NCBI RefSeq assembly: GCF_025151535.1
Contig: NZ_CP102288.1
Coordinates: 2,365,501-2,429,500 of the forward strand
Source: Segatella copri DSM 18205
GTDB taxonomy: Bacteria; Bacteroidota; Bacteroidia; Bacteroidales; Bacteroidaceae
Length of the DNA stretch: 64,000 bases
Reading direction: 5' to 3'
The notes under the pieces are model-generated. The model worked only from the letters and a program-made list of their open reading frames with translations. It had not been told where the DNA came from and searched no databases. Shown here in pieces: positions 1-10,100 of the stretch; within the stretch, counting starts at the first letter, position 1; every line of letters begins with the position of its first letter. Made by a program: the position numbers and the translations under genes.

Positions 1-270
1 AACGAGCAGGAAGTGGCATTCGTGAATTACTACGATTCCCTTACGGACAATCAGGCTGCCCTTTTATCTGCCATTGCCCAGGATAAGGCTGTCACCTCCA
101 TTCTTTCGCAGGATTTCATCAGCCGCCACAACTTGCCTGCTGCCAGCAGCGTGAGTCTTGCTCTCAAGACGCTGATCAACAGAGAATTCATCTACAAGTA
201 CAATGGCAGCTATATCATCTACGACCGCTTCTTCGGGATGTGGTTGAGGAAGAACTGCGCTGGAAATTAA
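1..270 (+). CDS. AAA-family ATPase, C-terminal fragment (gene starts before the window)
   Basis: The reading frame is open from the first base and ends with TAA at 268-270, so only the last ~89 residues are present. The segment reads like the C-terminal winged helix of archaeal-type ATPases (ATPase_2 superfamily): helices around LTDNQAALLSAIAQ, a recognition-helix-like AASSVSLALKTLINR, then the strand pair FIYKYNGSYIIYDRFFGMWL, where this family typically ends. The nucleotide-binding part lies outside the window, so Walker motifs cannot be checked. In-frame GTG at 13 is not a credible start. These ATPases are common accessory proteins of Bacteroidota with unclear roles. Family assignment rests on the C-terminal pattern only. 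Confidence 0.6.
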   Translation, partial: NEQEVAFVNYYDSLTDNQAALLSAIAQDKAVTSILSQDFISRHNLPAASSVSLALKTLINREFIYKYNGSYIIYDRFFGMWLRKNCAGN

Positions 271-282
271 TCATTGCAAAAA

Positions 283-328
283 AATCCGAAACAGATAGCT
301 GCCATTACTTCTGTTTCGGATTATCTTT
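283..328 (+). terminator. Rho-independent terminator after the ATPase fragment
   Basis: The 12-bp perfect arms AATCCGAAACAG (283-294) and CTGTTTCGGATT (311-322) surround a 16-nt loop and are followed by a T-rich tract, 13 bases after the ATPase stop codon. Confidence 0.8.
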
Positions 329-443
329 TCGTATTCTTTTTCTTTCTTTTCCTTTCTTATTCTTCCTTAAAACATCGCCCAAGCATATACTAAACTTTAT
401 CAGGAATCTCTTCCCCCATCAACGCCAAATGATATGAAATCGC

Positions 444-703
444 TTACTTACGGATTTCTTCCAAAACCCATTCTATTTTGCGTATCCAGTGCTCATCGAT
501 TTCCACTTTTTCGGCATAAGACTTGAAGTTCATCACCACGTCTTCCACTTCTTGTATGATATTAGAAGCATTTCTGATATCCTGTCTTTGTGCAAAAAGC
601 ATCAAATCCTGCTTCGTTATATTCTTTCGCTTGCCAAGAACCGTAAGTTCATGGTTACGATAGAAATGTGAATCAGGATCACCTGCACAACATTATCTTT
701 CAT
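444..703 (-). pseudogene. hipA-like toxin kinase, 3' remnant
   Basis: Reading the minus strand from 692 to the TAA at 444-446 gives AGDPDSHFYRNHELTV, LGKRKNITKQDLMLFAQ and then IIQEVEDVVMNF...WIRKIEWVLEEIRK. This matches the C-terminus of HipA-type kinases of Bacteroidota, where an NHELTLLGKRKNIT stretch and a final helical bundle are characteristic. Only ~80 residues remain; the phosphate-binding loop, catalytic Asp and the rest of the kinase core are gone. An ATG at 703-701 begins MKDNV, but two extra bases (GT near 687-690) throw it out of the downstream frame. The remnant begins exactly where the antitoxin gene ends, so one internal deletion probably removed most of hipA. Confidence 0.72.
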
Positions 704-1010
704 GTCTTACCCTTTCCTTCTTTTCATTCATTTTCTTCACTTGGCTAGGCAACATTGGCAGCGGCGGCAAGAGTTTCTCTGCTTCCTGCAGGAATCCAAT
801 GCTCCTCAACAGAGAAAGAATAGTGCCAAAGCCTATGTTCTTAGCTTCGCCTTTTTCAAACTGGCTAATGGTGAAAATGCTCACACCAGCCTTTACAGCC
901 ACCTCTTTCTGAGTGAGATTGCTGAACAGACGATATTGCTTGAATCGTCCTCCTAATTCAGATATAATCTCAGAATTAGACTTTGCCTCTATACCATATT
1001 CCGTAATCAT
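693..1010 (-). CDS. XRE-family helix-turn-helix protein (HipB-like antitoxin orphan)
   Basis: A 105-residue protein with one HTH_3/XRE domain (about residues 22-78): RFKQYRLFSNLTQKEVAVKA, then GVSIFTISQFEKGEAKNIGF. This is the HipB-type DNA-binding fold that represses its own hipBA operon and neutralises HipA. The tail (about 79-105: PPLPMLPSQVKKMNEKKERV) is proline- and lysine-rich and may be altered, because the gene's stop codon lies inside the old hipA sequence. With the toxin reduced to its last ~80 codons (444-703), this is best read as an orphan antitoxin or plain repressor. The start at 1010 is supported by a consensus promoter immediately upstream that leaves almost no leader. Confidence 0.75.
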   Translation of the reverse strand: MITEYGIEAKSNSEIISELGGRFKQYRLFSNLTQKEVAVKAGVSIFTISQFEKGEAKNIGFGTILSLLRSIGFLQEAEKLLPPLPMLPSQVKKMNEKKERVRHER

Positions 1011-1014
1011 GCTG

Positions 1015-1046
1015 CAAATATAGTTATTTCTTTATTTATCGCCAAA
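1015..1046 (-). promoter_or_regulatory. Consensus Bacteroidota promoter of the XRE gene
   Basis: On the minus strand TTTG (1046-1043), exactly 20 bp, then TATATTTG (1022-1015). The ATG at 1010 lies only 4 bases beyond the -7 box, so the mRNA is probably leaderless. Confidence 0.75.
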
Positions 1047-1098
1047 TATAGGGTTAAATATTTAAATATCTTTAGTTATTACAATAGAAAAATCGGTA

Positions 1099-1134
1099 TA
1101 AAAAATCCGCACAGCCCAGAGAGCCATGCGGATT
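1099..1134 (-). terminator. Terminator of the susCDB-GH13 operon
   Basis: Arms AATCCGCA (1104-1111) and TGCGGATT (1127-1134) form a hairpin that on the minus strand is followed by a T run (complement of A's at 1100-1105). It lies 40 bases past the stop codon of the GH13 gene. Confidence 0.8.
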
Positions 1135-1173
1135 CTGATATTTAATAAAGCTAGCAATAATCATGTTCACAGG

Positions 1174-2919
1174 TTACTTAGCCACCTTGAATACGGCGGC
1201 ACTAATGCCTGAAGCCTTGATGGCATCGGTCTTCTTGCCTGATTTATATACAACCTTGCCTGTAGAAAGAACAGAAACTGCCTTGCCACCTACAGAGGTG
1301 ATGTTGAGAGAGGCAGCCTTGGCACCAGGATTCACGACAACAACATACTTCTCATCACCCAAAGTGCGCTCATATACCATCGGATATTCCTGACCCTTCT
1401 GGTTCAGGAGCTTCCAATCGCCCTCATTGTCAAGAGCCTTGGCTGAATGACGCAAAGCGGTCAGCTTACGGGTATATGACAACAGAGAATTCTGATCTCC
1501 CTGCTGAGCCTCAACGGTCAACTTTCCGTTTTCCGTATCTACAGGGAAGTAGAGTTTTTCAGGCGCACTCGTTGAGAAGCCGGCATTCTTGCCCTTGGTC
1601 CACTGCATCGGAGTGCGGGTACCAGAGCGCTCATTGCTACCCTCCTTGTTAGGGAGATTCATCTGATACTTCATACCAATCTCATCACCATAATAGATAA
1701 ATGGAACACCTGGCATGGTGAGGAAGAAGGTCATCGCCACCTTCAACTGGTCTGGCGTATTGCGGGTACCGATGTTAGGACGCTGGTAATCGTGGTTGGC
1801 AGATGGAACAGCGATGTAGCCGAGATTCTTGGTGGCATTGAAAGCCTTGGTATAGTTCTCGCTAAATTCCGTAAGCGAACCCTTGCCCTGCTTGTCGAAA
1901 TAGCAGTTCTGATAGCTCTGCTCCCACTTGCCCCATGGAGTCTTGCGGTCGAAGAACAGAGAAGCATAGCCCTTAAGACCGAAATGGATGTAGAAATCGA
2001 TGTTGAAGCCGGCAGGAATGGCTTGCTGCGGATTAGCCCACTCTGAAATCAGGACGGTCTCAGGATAGTACTTGTCCTTCCATGCACGCATCTCATTCCA
2101 GAGTTTGGAAACCTCCTTTTTGTCAGGGTCGTTCTTGATGAGCGATGACGCCATATCAACACGGAATCCATCCACACCCTTATCAAACCAGAAAGCCATG
2201 ATGTTACGTATCTCCCTGCGAACAGCCTGTGGTCCAGGCGCATCTACGCTCTGCTCCCAAGGATGATTTGGGTCTGGATGAGCAAAGCCATAGTTCAAGG
2301 CTGGCTGGCACTCGAAGAAATTCTTCTCATAATACTTGGCACGAGGAGCATTCGCCTCCACATATCTGCCTCGGGTACTAGACTCCGGACTTGCCTCCTG
2401 ATGACGGGCTTCTATTTCTTTCTTCTCGCTCTCAGGAATATCGTTCATCCAGATATAATAGTCGCTGTAACGCTGGTTAGGATCTTTCTCGGAAGACTCC
2501 TTAAACCAGGCACACTTGGTACTGGAATGTCCTGCCACCAGGTCGAGACAAACTTTCATGCCACGCTTATGGGCCTCATTGACCAATGTAACCAAATCGG
2601 TATTGGTACCGAATCGAGGATCCACCTTGTAGAAATCGATGACATCATAGCCACCATCAAACCATCCCGACTCAAAGATCGGATTGAGCCAGAGGGCGTT
2701 CACACCCAGCGACTTGATGTAATCCAACTTGGAAGTGATACCCGGCAGGTCGCCAATACCATTGCCATCAGTATCCATATAGGAAGATGGATAAATCTGA
2801 TAGAAAAGTGCATCACTCAACCAAGCCGGTCCCTTCTTCTGTTCTGCCTGAGCAGAAAGTGTGGTTGCCGCCAAGGCAGCAACCAACAACATTTTATTCA
2901 TTCTTTTCATGAGCTTCAT
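1174..2919 (-). CDS. Periplasmic GH13 alpha-glucosidase/alpha-amylase family enzyme
   Basis: A 581-residue secreted GH13 enzyme that hydrolyses alpha-glucosidic bonds of malto-oligosaccharides. An N-terminal signal peptide (hydrophobic LLVAALAATTL, cut near AQA at 23-25) leads into a (beta/alpha)8 barrel. The four GH13 regions are visible: region I DLVAGHSS (126-133), region II GFRVDMASS with nucleophile D255, region III ISEW with acid/base E293, region IV ANHD with D377. DGNGIGDLPGI (51-61) and YGDEIGM recall oligo-1,6-glucosidase and trehalose-synthase-like subfamilies rather than SusG; there is no lipobox, so it is probably soluble. A beta-sandwich C-domain follows. It is the last gene of the susC-susD-GH97 operon, 48 bp after GH97. 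The exact substrate (alpha-1,4 or alpha-1,6) cannot be read from sequence alone. Confidence 0.88.
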   Translation of the reverse strand: MKLMKRMNKMLLVAALAATTLSAQAEQKKGPAWLSDALFYQIYPSSYMDTDGNGIGDLPGITSKLDYIKSLGVNALWLNPIFESGWFDGGYDVIDFYKVDPRFGTNTDLVTLVNEAHKRGMKVCLDLVAGHSSTKCAWFKESSEKDPNQRYSDYYIWMNDIPESEKKEIEARHQEASPESSTRGRYVEANAPRAKYYEKNFFECQPALNYGFAHPDPNHPWEQSVDAPGPQAVRREIRNIMAFWFDKGVDGFRVDMASSLIKNDPDKKEVSKLWNEMRAWKDKYYPETVLISEWANPQQAIPAGFNIDFYIHFGLKGYASLFFDRKTPWGKWEQSYQNCYFDKQGKGSLTEFSENYTKAFNATKNLGYIAVPSANHDYQRPNIGTRNTPDQLKVAMTFFLTMPGVPFIYYGDEIGMKYQMNLPNKEGSNERSGTRTPMQWTKGKNAGFSTSAPEKLYFPVDTENGKLTVEAQQGDQNSLLSYTRKLTALRHSAKALDNEGDWKLLNQKGQEYPMVYERTLGDEKYVVVVNPGAKAASLNITSVGGKAVSVLSTGKVVYKSGKKTDAIKASGISAAVFKVAK

Positions 2920-2967
2920 TATTCATTCAAGAAAAATTTCTTTCATAATAACTCATAATTCTGCATT

Positions 2968-5082
<2,115 letters not shown>

Positions 5083-5097
5083 TTAGTTTATGACTGA

Positions 5098-6825
5098 CTA
5101 CTTAGTATATCCTGGATTCTGCTTGAGTTTCTTGTTCAAGTTGAGCACGGCATAAGGGATAGGATAAACCATGGTATAGCCCTGCGTATCATCATTGTAA
5201 TCACCTGCAGACGCATTGTGGGTCACACCATTGAAGCGGTCAGCAGTAGGCTCTGTAAAGGTACAGAATCTGATCTGGTCTTGGCGGCGTACTCCCTCCC
5301 AAGCCAGTTCCAGCATACGTTCATCCAGAATGTCATTGAGCGTAAGTTCTGTACGAGGTGTAGCAGCAACACGGTCACGAACCTCATTGACAATTGTGAG
5401 AGCCTCAGCCTTGTTACCCATACGATACTCAGCCTCAGCCTTCAGGAGCAAGGCATCGGCATAACGCCAGATTACCAGGTCGTTGTTGAAGCTATACTGC
5501 TGGGTAGTGGACTTGTCAAACTCATACTTCTTCATTCTGGCACCAGCACACTTCATGGCATGAGGGTCATCGGCAGCAGAGAAATCCACCTTTACAGCCA
5601 ATGGCATATACTCCAGTGGCTTGTCAGTGGCACCGTCATCTACAGCTTTTCCTGTCTCCTCCATATAATCCTTGTCGGTATAGAAGTTGAGTTTCAGACG
5701 AGGGTCCGGATTAGCCGTTCCATAGCCATATACCTGCATCTGCTGCTTGGAAGAGCAGGCTCCATTCCAGCCCTGGTAACCGATGGCACCACCATGGTTA
5801 TAATGCAGGGTGCGCACGATGTTGTAATCCTCTATCTTATAGTTAACACAATCATTCGGGCGGGTCCAGATATTCTCCACGGAATTCTGGTTGGCTACAA
5901 TGAAGTTGTCGGCATAGCTAGGCTGCAGGCGGTAACCCAAGCTGGCAATCTGGTCAGCACAATAGACTGCTGTTTCCCACGCATTGCGAGTTTCACCATC
6001 CAAAGTAATGTTTATATTTTTGCCCATTTCAGAAACAGTCTTTCCCTGCTCCTCGCTGGCAGTAGCCTTGCCGCTCTTGTCTGTTCCTACAAAGGCACTG
6101 TAGCTGGTTGGAGTGGTATCATCGATGGTATAGACCGGTGCATTGATGGCACACTTAGCCATACACATATATGCCACAGCCTTGGTGATACGACCATAAT
6201 ATTCACCCTCGTTCTGACTCTTACCATCTGAAAGATGAGGAATGCATTCAGCCAACTCAGAAGTGACAAACCTGAAGACATCAGAACGGTTGGACTGATT
6301 CACCTCGTTAGCACTCACCTGAGAAGAAACAACCAATGGCACCTGTCCGAAGAGATCCATCACATAGTAATAATAGACAGCACGAAGGGCTCTCAATTCA
6401 TATACATATTCAGCATACTCCGGATGTTCACCCAGGTACTTGTTGAGTCGGTCGATAGAAGAATTGGCAAGACCGATGACACGATACAGGTTGTTCCACA
6501 CATCGTTATACTTGCTTACAGACGACTCAAAGTTGTGGAGGAAGATATTCTGCCAGGTTCCACCATCTACCCAGTCACCCTGACGACCAGGAATCATACT
6601 GGCATCAGAAGAGAACTCCTGGAAGGTGTGTACCGAGCCACCATCGCTTCCATACAATCCATTTCCGATGGAAGAATATACGTTAGCCACTGTGTTTACA
6701 TATACCAGCTTAGAGGTACTGAAAGCCTCCTCCTCAGAAAACTTGCTTCGTGGAGTCTCATCCAGTGAGCAACTAGCCAGTAATATCGATGAAAGAAGCA
6801 TCGAGCCTATAATATATTGTTTCAT
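5098..6825 (-). CDS. susD: SusD-like starch-binding outer-membrane lipoprotein
   Basis: A 575-residue lipoprotein with lipobox LLASC (Cys at 19) followed by SLDETPRSKFSEEEAF, the usual start of SusD/RagB proteins. The alpha-helical TPR-like scaffold is seen in ELRALRAVYYYYVMDLFGQVP (the typical R-A-YYY...FG.VP block), and the C-terminal block is DILDERMLELAWEGVRRQD...RF and the terminal YPIPYAVLNLNKKLKQNPGY. These are the SusD N- and C-terminal family signatures. SusD sits over the SusC barrel as the lid that captures glycan. The gene directly follows susC (71 bp) and precedes susB by 27 bp, so one transcript is expected. SusE/F genes are absent. Confidence 0.94.
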   Translation of the reverse strand: MKQYIIGSMLLSSILLASCSLDETPRSKFSEEEAFSTSKLVYVNTVANVYSSIGNGLYGSDGGSVHTFQEFSSDASMIPGRQGDWVDGGTWQNIFLHNFESSVSKYNDVWNNLYRVIGLANSSIDRLNKYLGEHPEYAEYVYELRALRAVYYYYVMDLFGQVPLVVSSQVSANEVNQSNRSDVFRFVTSELAECIPHLSDGKSQNEGEYYGRITKAVAYMCMAKCAINAPVYTIDDTTPTSYSAFVGTDKSGKATASEEQGKTVSEMGKNINITLDGETRNAWETAVYCADQIASLGYRLQPSYADNFIVANQNSVENIWTRPNDCVNYKIEDYNIVRTLHYNHGGAIGYQGWNGACSSKQQMQVYGYGTANPDPRLKLNFYTDKDYMEETGKAVDDGATDKPLEYMPLAVKVDFSAADDPHAMKCAGARMKKYEFDKSTTQQYSFNNDLVIWRYADALLLKAEAEYRMGNKAEALTIVNEVRDRVAATPRTELTLNDILDERMLELAWEGVRRQDQIRFCTFTEPTADRFNGVTHNASAGDYNDDTQGYTMVYPIPYAVLNLNKKLKQNPGYTK

Positions 6826-6896
6826 AACTGTAATCCTTTATATATTAATAATGTAATTCTTAATTAGAACTTGTTATCTATTCTATGTGAAAACAT

Positions 6897-9872
6897 TTAG
6901 AAATTCACTGAGAGCGACAGAGTATAAGTACGGCTCAGAGGATAGATGTTCTTGTCGTCAACACCCAGATTGCCACCACTGATGGTTGCAGAGTTGATCA
7001 TTGGAGTCAGGCCCTTGTAACCAGTGAGGGTACAGATATTGTTGACTGACAATGCAAGGTGAATGTTGTTGATGAACTTCCACTTGAGCATATCCTTGGT
7101 GAAGGTGTAGCCCAAAGAAGCGTACTCGAAGTTCATATAGTCACCCTTTTCCAGCCAGTAGTCAGAAATCTGAACATCATGGATACCCTTGCCATTATTG
7201 AGATGCTGTGCACCGCTCAGGATATTATAGGTTGGGAAATTACTCATATTGTTCAAGGTCATGGATGTGGCATTGTAAATCTTATGACCGAAAGCACCGT
7301 TAAACTGCATAGTCAGATCCCAGTTCTTGTACTTGAAGCTCATATCCCAGCCGAGGAAGTACTTAGGAATTGCCTGTCCGCAAACCTTGCGGTCGCCACT
7401 GTCACCCGTATCAATGGTACCATTATCATCAAGGTCTTCGATGATATACTGTCCATTCTCATCAATACCTGTGCAGTGAGGCAGATAGAATACACCTACA
7501 GGCTGTCCCTCAATGAGATAGGTTACGCCATTATTATGTGTCAGACCAGCCGCACCTACGGTGGCAACAGAGATATGCTCGCTCGTTGTCATAGGCTGTC
7601 CCTTGTAGGTACCGCTCAACTTCTTCAGCTTGTTCTTCTGATAAGAGAAATTCAGACCGGAATTGAAGGTAAAGTCCTTTGTCTTGATGATGTCACCTCG
7701 AACAGCCAATTCAAATCCCATATTAGTCATGGTACCCATATTGGCCAGCAGACGGTCGTAAGTGAAAGGAGGTACCGGCACGGTATAGGTATAAAGCATA
7801 TCTGATGTTTCAGAAGTGTACCAGTCGAAGGTTACATTGAGACGCTGCTTGAACATCGACAGGTCAAAACCGACATCAAATGTCGTCTTTACCTCCCACT
7901 TCAGATCAGGGTTGCTGTTGGAGGTAACCGCAAAAGTAGTACTTGTTGCGCCGTTGACGGTAGTTACACCATTAGGCTCCATCAGGGCGAGAGAAGTATA
8001 AGGATCGATGGCATCCTGATTACCGGTCACACCATATCCTGCACGAATCTTGAAATTGTCTATCTGCTTGATTTTCTTCATCCAAGGCTCATTGCTGATT
8101 ACCCATGCCAAGGAAGCAGAAGGGAACCAGCCCCACTTCTGACCATTACCCAACTTAGAAGAACCATCGGTACGAACATTGACGGTAGCGATGTATTTGT
8201 CAGCCAGCATATAGTTGACACGAGCCATATAAGAGCTCAGGGTATATTCGGTGTAGTTAGACTGCAGATTACCCCAGCTCACATTGGCAGCAGCCTTCAT
8301 GTTATTGAATTTGAAGTAGTTGGTATCAAATCCATGTGCCTCCTGTGAGTTCCAGTCGTAGGTGTACTTCTGTCCCTCCATCAGAGCCAAGGCATCAATG
8401 TGATGCTTGCCGAAATCCTTGGAGAAATTCACCATGACGTTGCCCATATAGTCCTTGCGGTTGGTATTGGCAATATAAGCCCATCCGTTACCGTTCAGCT
8501 TACCCATCTGGATATTGTTAGGAATATAGAACTTATTGTCACGGTTCCAATAATTGTATGAACCAAAGGCACTTACAGTGAGTCCGTCGATGATGTTGAC
8601 CGTTGCCTTGCCATGAACATTGACAGAGGCATCCTTGTAGAAGTCATCAATATCGAGCAATCCCAGTGGATTCCAGACTTCATTGGCAAGCAGATCCTCA
8701 TCCCATTCGCCCTTGTCGTTTCTTACATTAGGATAAGTAGGGTTATAGGCTGTAGCAGAATAGAACATCTTGTGCATATCATACTGGATATTGCTATTGC
8801 GCTGAGAACCGAATATGCCCAGTTCCAGCTTCAGATGTTTGTCGAAGAGATACTGGGTTCCATCCAGCTTTGCTGTAAAATTCTTCATATCAGAATTCTT
8901 CAAGGCACCCTGACGGAGAACGAATCCCAGAGAAGCACGAAGACTGGAAGTGTCTGTACCAGAAGAGAAAGAGATGTTATGATTCTGTGTGAGACCCACA
9001 TTGCGCTCAATCTCCTCGAGGAAATTGGTATCGCCACCCATATCGGTATAGGTCAGACCCAAAGACTTGGCAGTTTCACGATATTCTGAAGCCGACATCA
9101 GATCCAGATTCTTATAGACTGTATTGACACCAAACTGGCCATTGTAGCTCAGGCTGGAATAGCCCAACTTGCCCTTGGCTGTGGTAACAACGATGACACC
9201 GGAAGCACCACGTGAACCATACTGGGCAGTCTCAGAAGCATCTTTCAGGATGGTGAGACTCTCAATATCGCCAGGAGCCAGAGAATTGAACATTGTCATA
9301 TCAGCAAAGACGCCATCGATGATAACCAATGGGTCGTTACCACCTGAAAGAGAAGAGGTTCCACGAACTCGAATGCTTGGCGAACTGGTAGGGTCGCCGC
9401 CAGCCTGAGAAATGATAACACCCGCAACCTTACCCTTCAAGGCCTCGGCAGGACTGGTTACCACACCCTTGTTCATATCTTCTTTCTTGATGCGGTCGAC
9501 AGCACCCGACACCGTGCGCTTGCTGCCCACAGCATAACCAACGACAACCACCTCATCGAGCACCTCGTCGTTTTCTTTCAGCGAAACATTGATAACATGA
9601 TTTCCCTTTACAGGAATTTCCTGGGTACGGTAGCCCAGATAAGAGAATACCAGGACAGAACCATCCTTAACATTGTCAAGCTTGTAGTTACCATCCAAGT
9701 CGGACACTGCACCATTCTTGGTATCTTTCACCAGAATGCTGGCACCAATGACAGGTTCACCTGTGGCATCTACCACCTGACCCTTAATGGTTGTCTGACC
9801 AAGAGCATTAAAAGTAATAAAGCATCCTGCTAACAGCAGACCTACTTTCTTTGAAAGGTTGTTTTTATCCAT
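6897..9872 (-). CDS. susC: SusC/RagA-like TonB-dependent outer-membrane transporter
   Basis: A 991-residue TonB-linked porin that imports oligosaccharides together with SusD. Order of parts: signal peptide (1-26, GCFITFNALGQ), a carboxypeptidase-regulatory-like beta-sandwich (TIKGQVVDATGEPVIGAS..., about 28-103), the SusC motif LDEVVVVGY, a plug domain (TSPAEALKGKVAGV, SIRVRGTSSLSGGNDPLVII, TILKDASETAQYGSRGASGVI) and a 22-strand barrel ending in LSLSVNF with terminal Phe. Length is usual for the family. It is the first gene of a four-gene operon (susC, susD, GH97, GH13). A -7 box is 40 bp upstream, and the divergent gene encodes the likely regulator. Confidence 0.95.
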   Translation of the reverse strand: MDKNNLSKKVGLLLAGCFITFNALGQTTIKGQVVDATGEPVIGASILVKDTKNGAVSDLDGNYKLDNVKDGSVLVFSYLGYRTQEIPVKGNHVINVSLKENDEVLDEVVVVGYAVGSKRTVSGAVDRIKKEDMNKGVVTSPAEALKGKVAGVIISQAGGDPTSSPSIRVRGTSSLSGGNDPLVIIDGVFADMTMFNSLAPGDIESLTILKDASETAQYGSRGASGVIVVTTAKGKLGYSSLSYNGQFGVNTVYKNLDLMSASEYRETAKSLGLTYTDMGGDTNFLEEIERNVGLTQNHNISFSSGTDTSSLRASLGFVLRQGALKNSDMKNFTAKLDGTQYLFDKHLKLELGIFGSQRNSNIQYDMHKMFYSATAYNPTYPNVRNDKGEWDEDLLANEVWNPLGLLDIDDFYKDASVNVHGKATVNIIDGLTVSAFGSYNYWNRDNKFYIPNNIQMGKLNGNGWAYIANTNRKDYMGNVMVNFSKDFGKHHIDALALMEGQKYTYDWNSQEAHGFDTNYFKFNNMKAAANVSWGNLQSNYTEYTLSSYMARVNYMLADKYIATVNVRTDGSSKLGNGQKWGWFPSASLAWVISNEPWMKKIKQIDNFKIRAGYGVTGNQDAIDPYTSLALMEPNGVTTVNGATSTTFAVTSNSNPDLKWEVKTTFDVGFDLSMFKQRLNVTFDWYTSETSDMLYTYTVPVPPFTYDRLLANMGTMTNMGFELAVRGDIIKTKDFTFNSGLNFSYQKNKLKKLSGTYKGQPMTTSEHISVATVGAAGLTHNNGVTYLIEGQPVGVFYLPHCTGIDENGQYIIEDLDDNGTIDTGDSGDRKVCGQAIPKYFLGWDMSFKYKNWDLTMQFNGAFGHKIYNATSMTLNNMSNFPTYNILSGAQHLNNGKGIHDVQISDYWLEKGDYMNFEYASLGYTFTKDMLKWKFINNIHLALSVNNICTLTGYKGLTPMINSATISGGNLGVDDKNIYPLSRTYTLSLSVNF

Positions 9873-9911
9873 AATCTATAGGTTTATAACGATTAAAATT
9901 GTTTGATGCCG

Positions 9912-9919
9912 CAAAAGTA
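9912..9919 (-). promoter_or_regulatory. -7 element of the susC operon
   Basis: TACTTTTG on the minus strand (TAnnTTTG consensus), 40 bp upstream of the susC start. No TTTG stands 20 bp further up, as would suit an activator-dependent promoter; that reading is inference. The stretch 9920-10065 between the divergent genes must hold the regulator's site, but I cannot pick it out. Confidence 0.6.
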
Positions 9920-10065
9920 CGTCAAAATTCAATAGGTTGTTGCGATTAGTAGGTTTTTGGTAGATTACCATTATCTACTATCCAATTTATCAGGCTGAAT
10001 ATCAGTAAATTAAAGATTTCTAAAAAAAACACGTTAGTAGATGCGAGATTTTGAAAGTTTTTTAT

Positions 10066-10073
10066 TACTTTTG
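10066..10073 (+). promoter_or_regulatory. -7 element of the SusR-like regulator
   Basis: TACTTTTG (TAnnTTTG) 27 bp before the regulator's ATG. A TTTG at 10050 is too close (12-bp spacer) to be a standard -33 box. Confidence 0.55.
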
Positions 10074-10100
10074 CAGCAGAATCTTTAAAACATAAGAAAC

